Shown one piece after another: positions 27,895 to 36,216 of a DNA stretch of 64,000 bases. Within the stretch, counting starts at the first letter, position 1; every line of letters starts with the position of its first letter. A model generated the notes under the pieces. That model made no database searches. It saw only the letters and a program-made list of their open reading frames with translations, and was not told the DNA's origin. This DNA is from Paenibacillus assamensis DSM 18201 (GTDB taxonomy: Bacteria > Bacillota > Bacilli > Paenibacillales > Paenibacillaceae). The position numbers and the translations under genes are program-made. The stretch is taken from NCBI RefSeq assembly GCF_000422445.1, contig NZ_KE383837.1, positions 248,001 to 312,000 on the forward strand. Direction: 5' to 3'.

Positions 27895-27925
27895 AAACGG
27901 GTTAGGAACGTATCCTAACCCGTTT
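27895..27925 (-). terminator. Terminator after khpA
   Basis: A perfect 13-bp stem (AAACGGGTTAGGA with TCCTAACCCGTTT, loop of 5) followed by TTCG and TATATTTTTATT on the minus strand. It splits rpsP-khpA from rimM-trmD. Confidence 0.75.
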
Positions 27926-27932
27926 CGACTTA

Positions 27933-28163
27933 TTAAGAAATAATGTCCACAGCCACCCGCTTAGGAACCTTTACGGCTGCTGATGTAACGACCGTGCGAA
28001 GTGCTTTCGCTATGCGGCCCTGCTTGCCGATAACTTTACCGACATCTTCAGGATGAACATGAAGTTCATAAACGAGCACATGCTCCTTTTCCACAACCTC
28101 AACACGGACATCCTCCGGATGATCGACCAAAGCGCGTGCAATTACTGACACCAACTCTTTCAT
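27933..28163 (-). CDS. khpA: KH-domain RNA-binding protein KhpA (YlqC)
   Basis: 76 residues, a single type II KH domain with the GKQGR (GxxG) loop in DVGKVIGKQGRIAKALRTVV. KhpA is a small RNA-binding protein that works with KhpB in some Firmicutes and affects cell elongation and RNA stability. It lies directly after rpsP, the usual neighbour. Confidence 0.95.
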   Translation of the reverse strand: MKELVSVIARALVDHPEDVRVEVVEKEHVLVYELHVHPEDVGKVIGKQGRIAKALRTVVTSAAVKVPKRVAVDIIS

Positions 28164-28186
28164 CTCCGACCCTCCGAGCGAATGAA

Positions 28187-28459
28187 TTACTTCTGAAGTT
28201 TAGACTCATGGAACTTCTTCATAACGCCAGCTTGGCTAAGCAAGTTGCGAACTGTATCAGAAGCTTGAGCACCAGTTTGAAGCCATTTCAACGCTTTTTC
28301 TTCGTCGATGCTTACTACAGCTGGTTGAGCAACTGGGTTGTAATGACCGATCTCCTCGATGAAACGACCGTCACGCGGGGAACGGGAGTCAGATACAACT
28401 ACACGGTAGAAAGGCGCTTTATGAGCACCCATACGTTTAAGACGGATACGTACTGCCAC
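28187..28459 (-). CDS. rpsP: 30S ribosomal protein S16
   Basis: 90 residues from GTG 28459 ([19 protein letters not shown]), 8 bases after AAGGAGG; an upstream GTG at 28468 lies inside the site's spacing. [23 protein letters not shown] is the family signature (quoted part: '[18 protein letters not shown]'). S16 is needed for assembly of the 30S body. It follows ffh and precedes khpA. Confidence 0.97.
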   Translation of the reverse strand: MAVRIRLKRMGAHKAPFYRVVVSDSRSPRDGRFIEEIGHYNPVAQPAVVSIDEEKALKWLQTGAQASDTVRNLLSQAGVMKKFHESKLQK

Positions 28460-28499
28460 GAAATTCACCTCCTTAATAAAATCTCATTATATTGGGAGC

Positions 28500-29873
28500 T
28501 TAGCGGAACGGGAAACGCATTCCTTTGCCGACTTTGCTCTTTAAATTTTTCATCATTTTCGGACCTTTAGGTCCCATCATATCCGAGAATTGCTTCATAA
28601 CACGACGCATTTCATCGAATTGCTTGATCAAGCGGTTTACATCAGCAAGCTGAGTACCACTACCAGTAGCAATTCGTTTACGACGGCTATGATTGATCAA
28701 ATCTGGATCTTGGCGTTCTTTGCTAGTCATGGAACGGACAATCGCTTCGATACGATCCATCTGACGTTCATCAACTTGCATATTCGCCTGCTGTTTCATT
28801 TTACCCATGCCAGGTATCATATCAAGAACTTGATCCAACGGTCCAAGCTTCTTTACTTGCTGCATCTGCTCTAGGAAATCGTCGAACGTGAATTCGGCGT
28901 TGCGCATCTTGCGCTCCATTTCCTTAGCTTGATCAGCATCAATATTCGCTTGTGCCTTCTCGATTAAGGAGAGCATATCACCCATACCCAAAATACGAGA
29001 AGCCATACGTTCTGGATGGAACGACTCCAATGCATCAATCTTCTCACCTAACGCTGCAAACTTGATTGGGCAACCAGTAACTGCCTTAACAGATAGCGCA
29101 GCACCACCACGCGTATCTCCATCCAGCTTGGTCAATACAACACCAGTCAATGCCAGCTGCTGATTAAAGCTTTCAGCAACGTTAACTGCATCTTGACCTG
29201 TCATTGCATCAACAACGAGCAACACTTCATCTGGCTTAACCGTCTCATGAATTTGCTTCAGCTCGTCCATCAACGCTTCGTCAATGTGCAAGCGACCAGC
29301 TGTATCAATAATGACGTAATCCAAATGTTGCTCACGCGCATGAGCCATCGCTTGAATAGCGATGTCAACCGGATTGGCTTGGTCTCCAAGTGTAAATACC
29401 GGAACCTTAATCTGTTCACCCAATACTTGAAGCTGCTTAATGGCAGCAGGGCGATAAATATCCGCCGCTACAAGCAATGGTTTATGATTCTGCTTCTGAA
29501 GAAGCTTGGCTAACTTAGCAGATGTGGTTGTCTTACCAGCACCTTGCAAACCAGCCATCATAATGACAGTAGGCGGTTTATTCGCTTTCGCCAACTTAGC
29601 AGCTGAGCCGCCCATCAATTCTGTCAATTCTTTATTGACGATATCGATGATGACCATGCCTGGCGTAAAGCTCTTCATGACATCTTGGCCGATAGCTTTT
29701 TCCTTAACTTTTGCGATAAATTCTTTTACGACTTTGAAGTTGACGTCAGCTTCGAGAAGTGCCAAGCGCACCTCACGCATTGCTTCATTCACATCATCTT
29801 CCGAAACTTTACCTTTACCCTTCAATCGGCTGAATACCGATTGCAAGCGATTCGTTAATCCTTCAAATGCCAT
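28500..29873 (-). CDS. ffh: Signal recognition particle protein Ffh
   Basis: 457 residues. Ffh binds the SRP RNA and signal sequences and delivers ribosomes to FtsY. N domain at about 1-90, G domain with GLQGAGKTTTSAKLA (about 106-120), DTAGRLHID and TKLDGDTRGGAALS, and a Met-rich M domain (about 300-457) with GMGKMKQQANMQVDERQM and the RNA-binding SRRKRIATGSGT. It is co-transcribed with ylxM from the promoter at 30307-30335. Confidence 0.98.
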   Translation of the reverse strand: MAFEGLTNRLQSVFSRLKGKGKVSEDDVNEAMREVRLALLEADVNFKVVKEFIAKVKEKAIGQDVMKSFTPGMVIIDIVNKELTELMGGSAAKLAKANKPPTVIMMAGLQGAGKTTTSAKLAKLLQKQNHKPLLVAADIYRPAAIKQLQVLGEQIKVPVFTLGDQANPVDIAIQAMAHAREQHLDYVIIDTAGRLHIDEALMDELKQIHETVKPDEVLLVVDAMTGQDAVNVAESFNQQLALTGVVLTKLDGDTRGGAALSVKAVTGCPIKFAALGEKIDALESFHPERMASRILGMGDMLSLIEKAQANIDADQAKEMERKMRNAEFTFDDFLEQMQQVKKLGPLDQVLDMIPGMGKMKQQANMQVDERQMDRIEAIVRSMTSKERQDPDLINHSRRKRIATGSGTQLADVNRLIKQFDEMRRVMKQFSDMMGPKGPKMMKNLKSKVGKGMRFPFR

Positions 29874-29892
29874 AGTTAGTCACCCCGTTCCC

Positions 29893-30252
29893 TTAATCCA
29901 ACGCCTGCAGTTCACGGACAATCTCCTGCAGTTCCGCACGCTGCGGGTCGGGTATTTGCATATGTTCTGTCAAGGTCTCATGCAGTGAGGACAGCAGCTT
30001 CGAACGTTCCTCAAACTTAGCAAGAAGCTTAAGCTTACTCTCATAAGTATCAAGGGTTTGCTCAGCACGCTTAATATGTTCATAAACCGCCTGGCGGCTA
30101 ATCCCAAATTCCGCTGCAATCTCACCTAAGGAGAAATCATCATGAAAATAACACTTTAAAAACGTTTGCTGTTTCTCTGTTAGTAACGGTTCGTAGAAAT
30201 CAAACAGCATGTTAATTCGATTCGTCTTCGCTAACATCTGTTCTTCGTTCAT
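29893..30252 (-). CDS. ylxM: YlxM/UPF0122 family SRP-associated regulator
   Basis: 119 residues from ATG 30252 (MNEEQMLAKTNRINMLFDFY), 6 bases after AAGGAGTG. It has a sigma-70 region 4-like helix-turn-helix (DFSLGEIAAEFGISRQAVYEHI). YlxM is encoded next to ffh in many Firmicutes and modulates the SRP pathway in some streptococci. Here it precedes ffh directly, but its usual upstream neighbour ftsY is 7 kb away. Confidence 0.93.
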   Translation of the reverse strand: MNEEQMLAKTNRINMLFDFYEPLLTEKQQTFLKCYFHDDFSLGEIAAEFGISRQAVYEHIKRAEQTLDTYESKLKLLAKFEERSKLLSSLHETLTEHMQIPDPQRAELQEIVRELQALD

Positions 30253-30306
30253 ACGGGCCACTCCTTTCGTCAAGGAAAAACACTTTACAGCCCATCGACG
30301 TTTTTT

Positions 30307-30335
30307 ATCTTATCCGAAACCCATTCAATTGTCAA
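30307..30335 (-). promoter_or_regulatory. Sigma-A promoter of ylxM-ffh-rpsP
   Basis: A perfect TTGACA, 17-base spacer and TAAGAT on the minus strand, about 55 bases before the ylxM start. Confidence 0.85.
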
Positions 30336-30355
30336 GCAATATACCTTAACAACAT

Positions 30356-30387
30356 AAAAAACCCTTCGCAGATCGCTCAGCGAAGGG
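30356..30387 (-). terminator. Terminator after chitinase gene 1
   Basis: CCCTTCGC (30362-30369) pairs with GCGAAGGG (30380-30387), followed by TTTTTT on the minus strand. It isolates the chitinase gene from the ylxM promoter. Confidence 0.85.
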
Positions 30388-30456
30388 ACCAACAGAAGCT
30401 ATTAGAGGATGAAAAATTACTTATACCAAACAATCATTCCTAAATAATTTGTTTGC

Positions 30457-32196
30457 TTAGAAAGGCTGCATACCAAGCGTATCAAGTTTCTCACCTTGAA
30501 TGTTTGCACCAATTCTGCCTGTTATGTCACGATAATGAGCCGCACGACGTCTAATACGATTGTCGTCTTCTCCCTTATTGCCCTCTTGGGCACCATTAAT
30601 GACCATAATAGTAGCACCGAAACCTGGCACAAGTCCTTTAGCGAGCTGTTCTGCCGTCGGAATCCAGTTTCCAACGATAATATCGTGGCTTGATGGTTTA
30701 GGTGCCTGAGGTGTCATCCAGAACAGAATACCTGTCAAGAAGCCCATCTTACCCTCTTGCGTAATGATCTCAGGGTTTTGGAGCAGAACATTTTTATCTC
30801 CATAAATAATGGAACTAATTAAGCCGTAGTTGTAATTCCAGCTTAACTGGATTGGTCCACGACCATGATAGGACTTGCCTGGTACAGCAGGATAATCCTT
30901 ATTCTCAGCATCAATATAACCGATCTTCGTCCGATCGTTTGCATATGCTACTTCTTCATTAAAGAACAACGCCCAACGAAGCTCACCACCTGGTGCTGTC
31001 GGCCATCCTCCTCCAGTTTCATGAGCAATGTTAGCCAAGAAAGCAGCTAGCTCACGTTTACGATCATTCTCCGTACCTTCTTTTAGGAACGTTCCGAAGT
31101 CTGATACTTCCACTGACTTAGACTTAGCAACATTCACGGGAGCGTTAAAATCAGGACTTTGATAAATTAACATTTCTGTCTTAGCTGCTTTATCGAGTCT
31201 GATAATTTGGTACGCATTCGCAACGCCTACTCGTGATACAACTTTGTATTTAATGTTCGCAATATCTCTAACGGCTGCAATAAGATTGTCATACGAATAG
31301 TATTCTTTTAAATCTGGACTATAGAAAGGTTGACTCTTCGCTCTCTGATGCCATTCTGTCGATCCGAAGCGCAATGGGAATAACGCTTCAAAATCAGCAC
31401 GCGGCAATGCGGATTGAACCGCTTCAATAGCTTTGTCAGGAGCATATTTTGCATCAATGCCGCCCCATAGCTGGACAACTTGTTTGTCCGTTAGCACTCG
31501 ACTTTGTCCAACTTCTAATCCATCACCTGGTGCAATAATAACAGCCTTCGTCTTCACCGTAATTGTGCCTGATTGTGAAGAATTCCCCGCTTTATCAAAG
31601 GCCTTCACATAGTAATTGTACGATGTAGAAGCCTGTAAACCTGTATCCGTGAACGCAAGTCGATTCGTCTCGCCTACTTTTACGTTATCACGATATACCT
31701 CATATTTCTTAACACCTACATTGTCTTTTGATGCTTTCCATATAAGCTTCACAAGACCCGTGGTTTGCACAGGAGATGTTAGCTTCCCTGGCGCTGTAGG
31801 CGCCTGATGATCAGGGCCATTGTTGTCATCATCGTCGTCGTCATCATCGTCATCATCATCGTCATCGTCGTCGTCATCGTCATCGTCGTCGTCATCATCA
31901 TCGTCGTCATCATCGTCTTTATCAATCAGCTTCCATGGAGACTCTTTCGATGAACCAGATGGTTGTTCTCCTGAAGTTGTACGCTTAGCCTGATATACTT
32001 TCCCTTTGTATACTACAATATCACCAGCATTGTACGACTTCTGTGCTTGCCAAGAAGCCGCAGTTCTTACGGATTCATGAACGTGTTTGCCGCTTGCAGC
32101 AAACGCATGTCCACTAGAAGCTAGCAACGTGACCCCTACAACAGCACTCAACGTGCGCAGTAAAAATGAACGCGAGAATGGATACTTCAAATTCAT
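30457..32196 (-). CDS. Secreted GH19 chitinase with poly-Asp linker
   Basis: 579 residues. Order: signal peptide (about 1-33, SFLLRTLSAVVGVTLLASSG), a carbohydrate-binding module of the chitin-binding 5/12 type (about 48-90, SYNAGDIVVYKGKVYQAKR, with aromatic W and Y), 31 consecutive Asp (about 94-124), a fibronectin type III domain (about 132-218) and a C-terminal GH19 catalytic domain (about 225-579). The catalytic Glu pair fits AHETGGG and ELRWALFFNEE; YHGRGPIQLSWNYNYG is the substrate-cleft signature. It hydrolyses chitin outside the cell. GH19 is uncommon in Bacillales, and a close paralogue lies just upstream, so duplication after transfer is likely. Confidence 0.93.
   Translation of the reverse strand: MNLKYPFSRSFLLRTLSAVVGVTLLASSGHAFAASGKHVHESVRTAASWQAQKSYNAGDIVVYKGKVYQAKRTTSGEQPSGSSKESPWKLIDKDDDDDDDDDDDDDDDDDDDDDDDDDDDDDDDNNGPDHQAPTAPGKLTSPVQTTGLVKLIWKASKDNVGVKKYEVYRDNVKVGETNRLAFTDTGLQASTSYNYYVKAFDKAGNSSQSGTITVKTKAVIIAPGDGLEVGQSRVLTDKQVVQLWGGIDAKYAPDKAIEAVQSALPRADFEALFPLRFGSTEWHQRAKSQPFYSPDLKEYYSYDNLIAAVRDIANIKYKVVSRVGVANAYQIIRLDKAAKTEMLIYQSPDFNAPVNVAKSKSVEVSDFGTFLKEGTENDRKRELAAFLANIAHETGGGWPTAPGGELRWALFFNEEVAYANDRTKIGYIDAENKDYPAVPGKSYHGRGPIQLSWNYNYGLISSIIYGDKNVLLQNPEIITQEGKMGFLTGILFWMTPQAPKPSSHDIIVGNWIPTAEQLAKGLVPGFGATIMVINGAQEGNKGEDDNRIRRRAAHYRDITGRIGANIQGEKLDTLGMQPF
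31825..31917 (-). repeat. Trinucleotide tract coding for 31 aspartates
   Basis: 31 uninterrupted GAT/GAC codons in irregular alternation. It lies between the carbohydrate-binding module and the fibronectin domain. Such tracts can change length by slippage, though the mixture of codons makes slippage less frequent than in a pure repeat. Confidence 0.97.
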
Positions 32197-32395
32197 TAAT
32201 AAACCTCCCCCAAAGCGTGCATGCTAATTACAACCTTGCAGTATCGTGAACAAATACGACTGTATATGATTATGCGTGTCTTCATGCCGACTATCACTTC
32301 AAAACAACATTTCTATCTCCGTTCCTATCCATACTCATTTTTCAGAGTGCTTACTATATATATCTATTTCAATAAACATAGATGCACTTCAATTA

Positions 32396-34048
32396 TTAGA
32401 ACGGCTGCATACCAAGGGTATCTAGCTTCTCACCTTGAATGTTTGCACCAACTCTAGTTGTAATGTCACGGTAATGAGCAACACGACGTTTAACACGATA
32501 GTCAGTCTCGTCTTTATTGCCTTCCAATCCACCGTTAATAACCATAATTGTAGCGCCAAAGCCAGGTACTAATCCTTTAGCCAATTGTGCAGCCGTCGGT
32601 ACATAGTTTCCTACAATAATGTCATGATTAGATGGTTTAGGGCTTTGTGGAGTCATCCAGAACAAAATAGCTGTCATGAAGCCAAGTTTCCCTTCATCTG
32701 TAATCCTCTCAGGATTTTGAAGAAGTACATTTTTATCACCAAAAATAATAGAACCGATAAGACCATAGTTATAGTTCCAGCTCAATTGCATTGGACCACG
32801 TCCATGATAAGACTTCCCTGCTACTGCCGGGTAATCTGTATTTGCTGCTACGTAACCGACCCTCCCTGGTTGATTGATATAAGCCATTTCTTCATTCCAG
32901 AACAGTGCCCAGCGAAGTTCTCCGCCTGGTGCTGTCGCCCATCCTCCTCCTGTTTCATGTGAAATATTGGCCAAAAATGCTGCTAGCTCGCGCTTCTTGT
33001 TATTTTCTGTTCCTTCCTTCAGGAATGTACCGAAGTCAGTTATATACGGAATTTTGGCCTTATTACGGTTCCATTCTGAGTTGAAGTCTTTCTCTTCATA
33101 GAGAAGAGTTTCTTTCTTAGCGGCTTTATCTAAGCGGAATATTTGATGTGTCCAAGTGCTGCCCTCGCGGTATACAATCTTGTACTTGATATTAGCTACG
33201 TCACGCACAGCAGCGATGAGGTTGTCATAGGAGTAGTAATCTGCTTGGTTCGGTTTATAGTAATCTTTTGTTTTTGCGAAGTTGTGCCATTCTGCCGTAC
33301 CAATACGCATTGGGAACAAAAGTTCAAACTCTGCTCTTGGCAATATGGATTGTACTGCTTGTACAGCCAAATCAGGTCCATACTGAGGGTCAATGCCGCC
33401 CCAAGTGCTTTGAACTTGTGCATCTGTCAATACGCGACTTTGACCAACTGTGAGATCATCGCCAGGAATAGGAACATTTGATGTGCTCACCGTTAAAGCA
33501 GAAGAATCAGCGAAATTACCTGCTGCATCAAGAGCTCTAACCTTATAGGAGTAAGATGTTAACGCTTGCAAACCATTGTCTGAAAAAGTGGTCGTAGTCG
33601 ATGTTCCAACCTTAACATTGTTGCGGTAAATATCATACGCAGTAACGCCTACATTATCGGTAGAAGCAGTCCATGAGAGAGTAATAGAAGTGGCAGATTG
33701 AGAAGGTGACGCGACATTTGTTGGTGGAGTCGGAGCAACTGTGTCATTTTGGCCGCCTCCGCTAACAACTTTCCATGCGCCCCATTGATTGGAAGCATTC
33801 GGTGTTTCGCCTTGTGTCCACCATTTGGCTTCGAATACTTGACCATTGTAGCTGACTCGCGAACCAGCCGTATAAGCTTGAGTCGCTGACCATGGTGCAG
33901 GTGCATTTGCTATTTGAGCAGATGCGGATTGTGTCAACGGCGCAGTTGCAGCAAATGCAGCAGTGCCTGATGCAAGCATAGATACGCTTATTGCAGCAGT
34001 CAGCGTGCGAAGCAGGAAGGAACGTGAGAACGGATACTTCTGTTTCAT
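32396..34048 (-). CDS. Secreted GH19 chitinase, paralogue 2
   Basis: 550 residues with the same order as its downstream neighbour: signal peptide (about 1-33), 5/12-type chitin-binding module (about 50-93, AYTAGSRVSYNGQVFEAKWW), a short Gly/Gln/Asn linker in place of poly-Asp, fibronectin III (about 103-188) and GH19 (about 195-550, with SHETGGG and ELRWALFWNEE). The catalytic domains of the two proteins are very similar, the linkers and the last part of the signal peptides less so. The ATG at 34048 follows AAAGGAGG. A palindrome over its -10 box suggests a specific regulator. Confidence 0.93.
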   Translation of the reverse strand: MKQKYPFSRSFLLRTLTAAISVSMLASGTAAFAATAPLTQSASAQIANAPAPWSATQAYTAGSRVSYNGQVFEAKWWTQGETPNASNQWGAWKVVSGGGQNDTVAPTPPTNVASPSQSATSITLSWTASTDNVGVTAYDIYRNNVKVGTSTTTTFSDNGLQALTSYSYKVRALDAAGNFADSSALTVSTSNVPIPGDDLTVGQSRVLTDAQVQSTWGGIDPQYGPDLAVQAVQSILPRAEFELLFPMRIGTAEWHNFAKTKDYYKPNQADYYSYDNLIAAVRDVANIKYKIVYREGSTWTHQIFRLDKAAKKETLLYEEKDFNSEWNRNKAKIPYITDFGTFLKEGTENNKKRELAAFLANISHETGGGWATAPGGELRWALFWNEEMAYINQPGRVGYVAANTDYPAVAGKSYHGRGPMQLSWNYNYGLIGSIIFGDKNVLLQNPERITDEGKLGFMTAILFWMTPQSPKPSNHDIIVGNYVPTAAQLAKGLVPGFGATIMVINGGLEGNKDETDYRVKRRVAHYRDITTRVGANIQGEKLDTLGMQPF

Positions 34049-34076
34049 GATAAATCCTCCTTTTTATGGAATTATG

Positions 34077-34105
34077 GTAGCACTACTCTATTATAGTAGA
34101 GCTAC
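34077..34105 (-). promoter_or_regulatory. Operator-like palindrome over the chitinase 2 promoter
   Basis: GTAGC-A-CTACT and AGTAG-A-GCTAC form an inverted repeat with one central mismatch pair per arm, centred on TATAAT (34090-34095, minus strand). The TATAAT lies about 45 bases upstream of the start codon. No convincing -35 hexamer is visible, in keeping with activator dependence or control by a repressor. Confidence 0.5.
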
Positions 34106-34287
34106 TAGGCAGTAACTATAGGTATAAATACCTATAAATAAGTGATAATAGTGTCGTTTTTCTTCTTGATTCTGGATATTTTTCAGAGCTTCAACTTGTA
34201 ATAGAGGCAATTGTAAATTCTAAGAAATAATGCTTGACTGTGACGCCACGTCATCCCTTACAGTGGTAGTAGAAGGAGGAGCGACAA

Positions 34288-34422
34288 ATGCAAGAAAAGG
34301 AGCAGGCACCCCAAGAAACCACCAGGCCACTACATCTAGAATGGTTGCCAATTGAGCACCAAGGCAAGCTGAGAACCAATTGCGCAGATTGCAGCGCAGA
34401 CTATCTCAGAAATACGACATGA
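34288..34422 (+). CDS. Small CxxC protein, unknown function
   Basis: 44 residues starting MQEKEQAPQETTRPLHLEWL and ending with TNCADCSADYL, so a single CxxC pair is near the C-terminus. The ribosome binding site AAGGAGG is 8 bases before ATG, as strong as any in the window. It is divergent to chitinase 2 and followed by the MerR-like gene. Too short to assign; a single CxxC could bind zinc as a dimer or be redox-active. Confidence 0.5.
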   Translation: MQEKEQAPQETTRPLHLEWLPIEHQGKLRTNCADCSADYLRNTT

Positions 34423-34594
34423 ATAAGGAGGGAAGCCGCTTTGTCAAAGCATGCAACATTGTAGAGGTGAGAACGTGTAGGTATAAAGGACTGCATTATG
34501 TAAGGTTAAGAATCTAATGACAATCATAGATTCACAAGCCATATAGAACCACAATACGAACATCTCTTACAATCCTTTTGACATCGGTGCCACT

Positions 34595-35347
34595 GTGCCC
34601 TATACAGTTCAAGACGTAGCAGAAATTTCAGGCGTGAGTGTTCGCACTCTCAGGTACTACGATCAAATCGACCTCCTCAAGCCTGCATACTATGGAGATA
34701 ACGGATACCGCTACTACGAACAAGAGCAGCTTATTAAGCTTCAGCATATACTGTTCTTCCGTGAACTTGATCTGCCACTTGCTGATATTCATGAAATGAT
34801 AAAGCGAGATACTTTTAATCAAGCAGAAGCATTACAGCACCATCGCCAATTACTATTAAGCAAAGTAAATAGACTTCATACACTAATCAAGACGTTAGAT
34901 CGTACCATCGCCAATTTACGTGGGGAATGTGATTTGACTGAGCAGCAGCGCTTTGCTGGCTTCGACAACGGGAAGCAGAATCGCTATGTTAAAGAATTAA
35001 AAGAACGGTATGACAAAGCAGGACAACTGACCATGCATGCTTCAACCGACTCCATATCACTGCAAGATAATGGTCTACATGATGAAAGGCTAGCCTGCCT
35101 CATCGCACAACTACTTGAAGCTGGTATTCAGCCCGAAGATGAAGAAGCGCAGCGGCTGATTGGACACCACTATGCATGGGTAAGTCACATGTACCTTACT
35201 ACACCGGAGGGGTATGCCAAGCTTGCCGATCTGTACGTGAACGAGGAACAATTTCGTGCCTATTACGATCTTATCCATCCACGGCTGGCCCACTTTCTAC
35301 GTCAAGCAATGCTTATTTTTATAACACAGCAGCAACAGAACATTTGA
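34595..35347 (+). CDS. MerR family regulator with TipA-like effector domain
   Basis: 250 residues. N-terminal winged helix YTVQDVAEISGVSVRTLRYYDQ (20 shown of the run), then the coiled coil to about 115, then a C-terminal helical domain (about 120-245) that resembles TipAS, which binds thiopeptide-type and other antibiotics: QRFAGFDNGKQN...RYDKAG and the tail HPRLAHFLRQAM. The start is GTG 34595, with an in-frame stop at 34544 and no ATG between, and no clear ribosome binding site. It is followed by tdk and an MFS transporter gene, a possible efflux target. Confidence 0.88.
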   Translation: MPYTVQDVAEISGVSVRTLRYYDQIDLLKPAYYGDNGYRYYEQEQLIKLQHILFFRELDLPLADIHEMIKRDTFNQAEALQHHRQLLLSKVNRLHTLIKTLDRTIANLRGECDLTEQQRFAGFDNGKQNRYVKELKERYDKAGQLTMHASTDSISLQDNGLHDERLACLIAQLLEAGIQPEDEEAQRLIGHHYAWVSHMYLTTPEGYAKLADLYVNEEQFRAYYDLIHPRLAHFLRQAMLIFITQQQQNI

Positions 35348-35489
35348 TAATTTGAGCTAATTTAATTGCATAGCATTCTTTTTTAGGTAGACACTTGCAA
35401 AGACAGGTGTCTTTTTCCTTTTCATGTACGTCTGACTTCAGATATGTTATGATGTGGTTCGATATTTAGAAAGAACGGGAGTGGCTAGT

Positions 35490-36068
35490 TTGGCTCAATT
35501 ATTTTTTCGCTACGGTGCCATGAACAGTGGAAAGTCCATCGAAATTTTAAAAGTCGCACACAACTACGAGGAGCAGAACAAATCTGTCCTTATTTTCACC
35601 TCAGCAGTCGACAATCGAGATGAGGTAGGATTTGTATCGTCTCGCATTGGTTTAAGACGTAAAGCGATACCGATCCATCCAGATACGAATCTATTGGAAA
35701 TTGTTCGCGCTCATGCCGATTCACTTTCGTGCATTTTAGTTGATGAAGTACAGTTTCTAGGGCATGAACATGTGATGCAGCTTACTCAGATTGTAGATGA
35801 GCTTCACATTCCTGTAATGGGCTTCGGGCTGAAGAACGACTTTCAAAATGAGCTGTTTGAAGGAAGTCGATACATGCTCCTCTACGCAGACAAAATCGAA
35901 GAAATGAAGACCATCTGCTGGTTCTGCGAACGTAAAGCTATTATGAATCTAAGAGTAGACGAGGCAGGTCGACCGATTTACACAGGTGAACAAATTCAAA
36001 TTGGCGGTAATGACAGCTATTACCCTGTATGTCGGCGCTGCCATAAGCAGCCACCTATAAACGAGTAA
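35490..36068 (+). CDS. tdk: Thymidine kinase
   Basis: 192 residues from TTG 35490 ([20 protein letters not shown]), which follows GGGAGTGG; the frame is open to 35454 but the extra 12 residues are not typical. Type II thymidine kinase of the salvage pathway. P-loop GAMNSGKS, the catalytic region ILVDEVQFL, the lasso region and a four-Cys zinc site (CWFC and CRRC) are all present. It is followed by its own terminator. Confidence 0.95.
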   Translation: MAQLFFRYGAMNSGKSIEILKVAHNYEEQNKSVLIFTSAVDNRDEVGFVSSRIGLRRKAIPIHPDTNLLEIVRAHADSLSCILVDEVQFLGHEHVMQLTQIVDELHIPVMGFGLKNDFQNELFEGSRYMLLYADKIEEMKTICWFCERKAIMNLRVDEAGRPIYTGEQIQIGGNDSYYPVCRRCHKQPPINE

Positions 36069-36075
36069 TGAGAAG

Positions 36076-36115
36076 AAGCACTTTTATCCGATTCGGATGG
36101 AAAGTGCTTTTTATT
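36076..36115 (+). terminator. Rho-independent terminator after tdk
   Basis: AAGCACTTT (36076-36084) pairs with AAAGTGCTT (36101-36109), with a further inner ATCCG/CGGAT stem, followed by TTTATTT. Confidence 0.85.
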
Positions 36116-36216
36116 TGTTATCGATAAGACTACCTGCATAGACAGGAATCTTTTTCCATGATATAGTTATTAAACATTTTCGTTTCGAAAGTACATACAT
36201 ATTTGGAGGAGATAGG

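Noticed and set aside
31825-31917. Poly-Asp tract as sequencing artefact or CRISPR-like repeat
   Set aside because: It stays in frame within a full-length chitinase and uses two irregularly mixed codons, so an artefact is less likely; no repeat-spacer structure.
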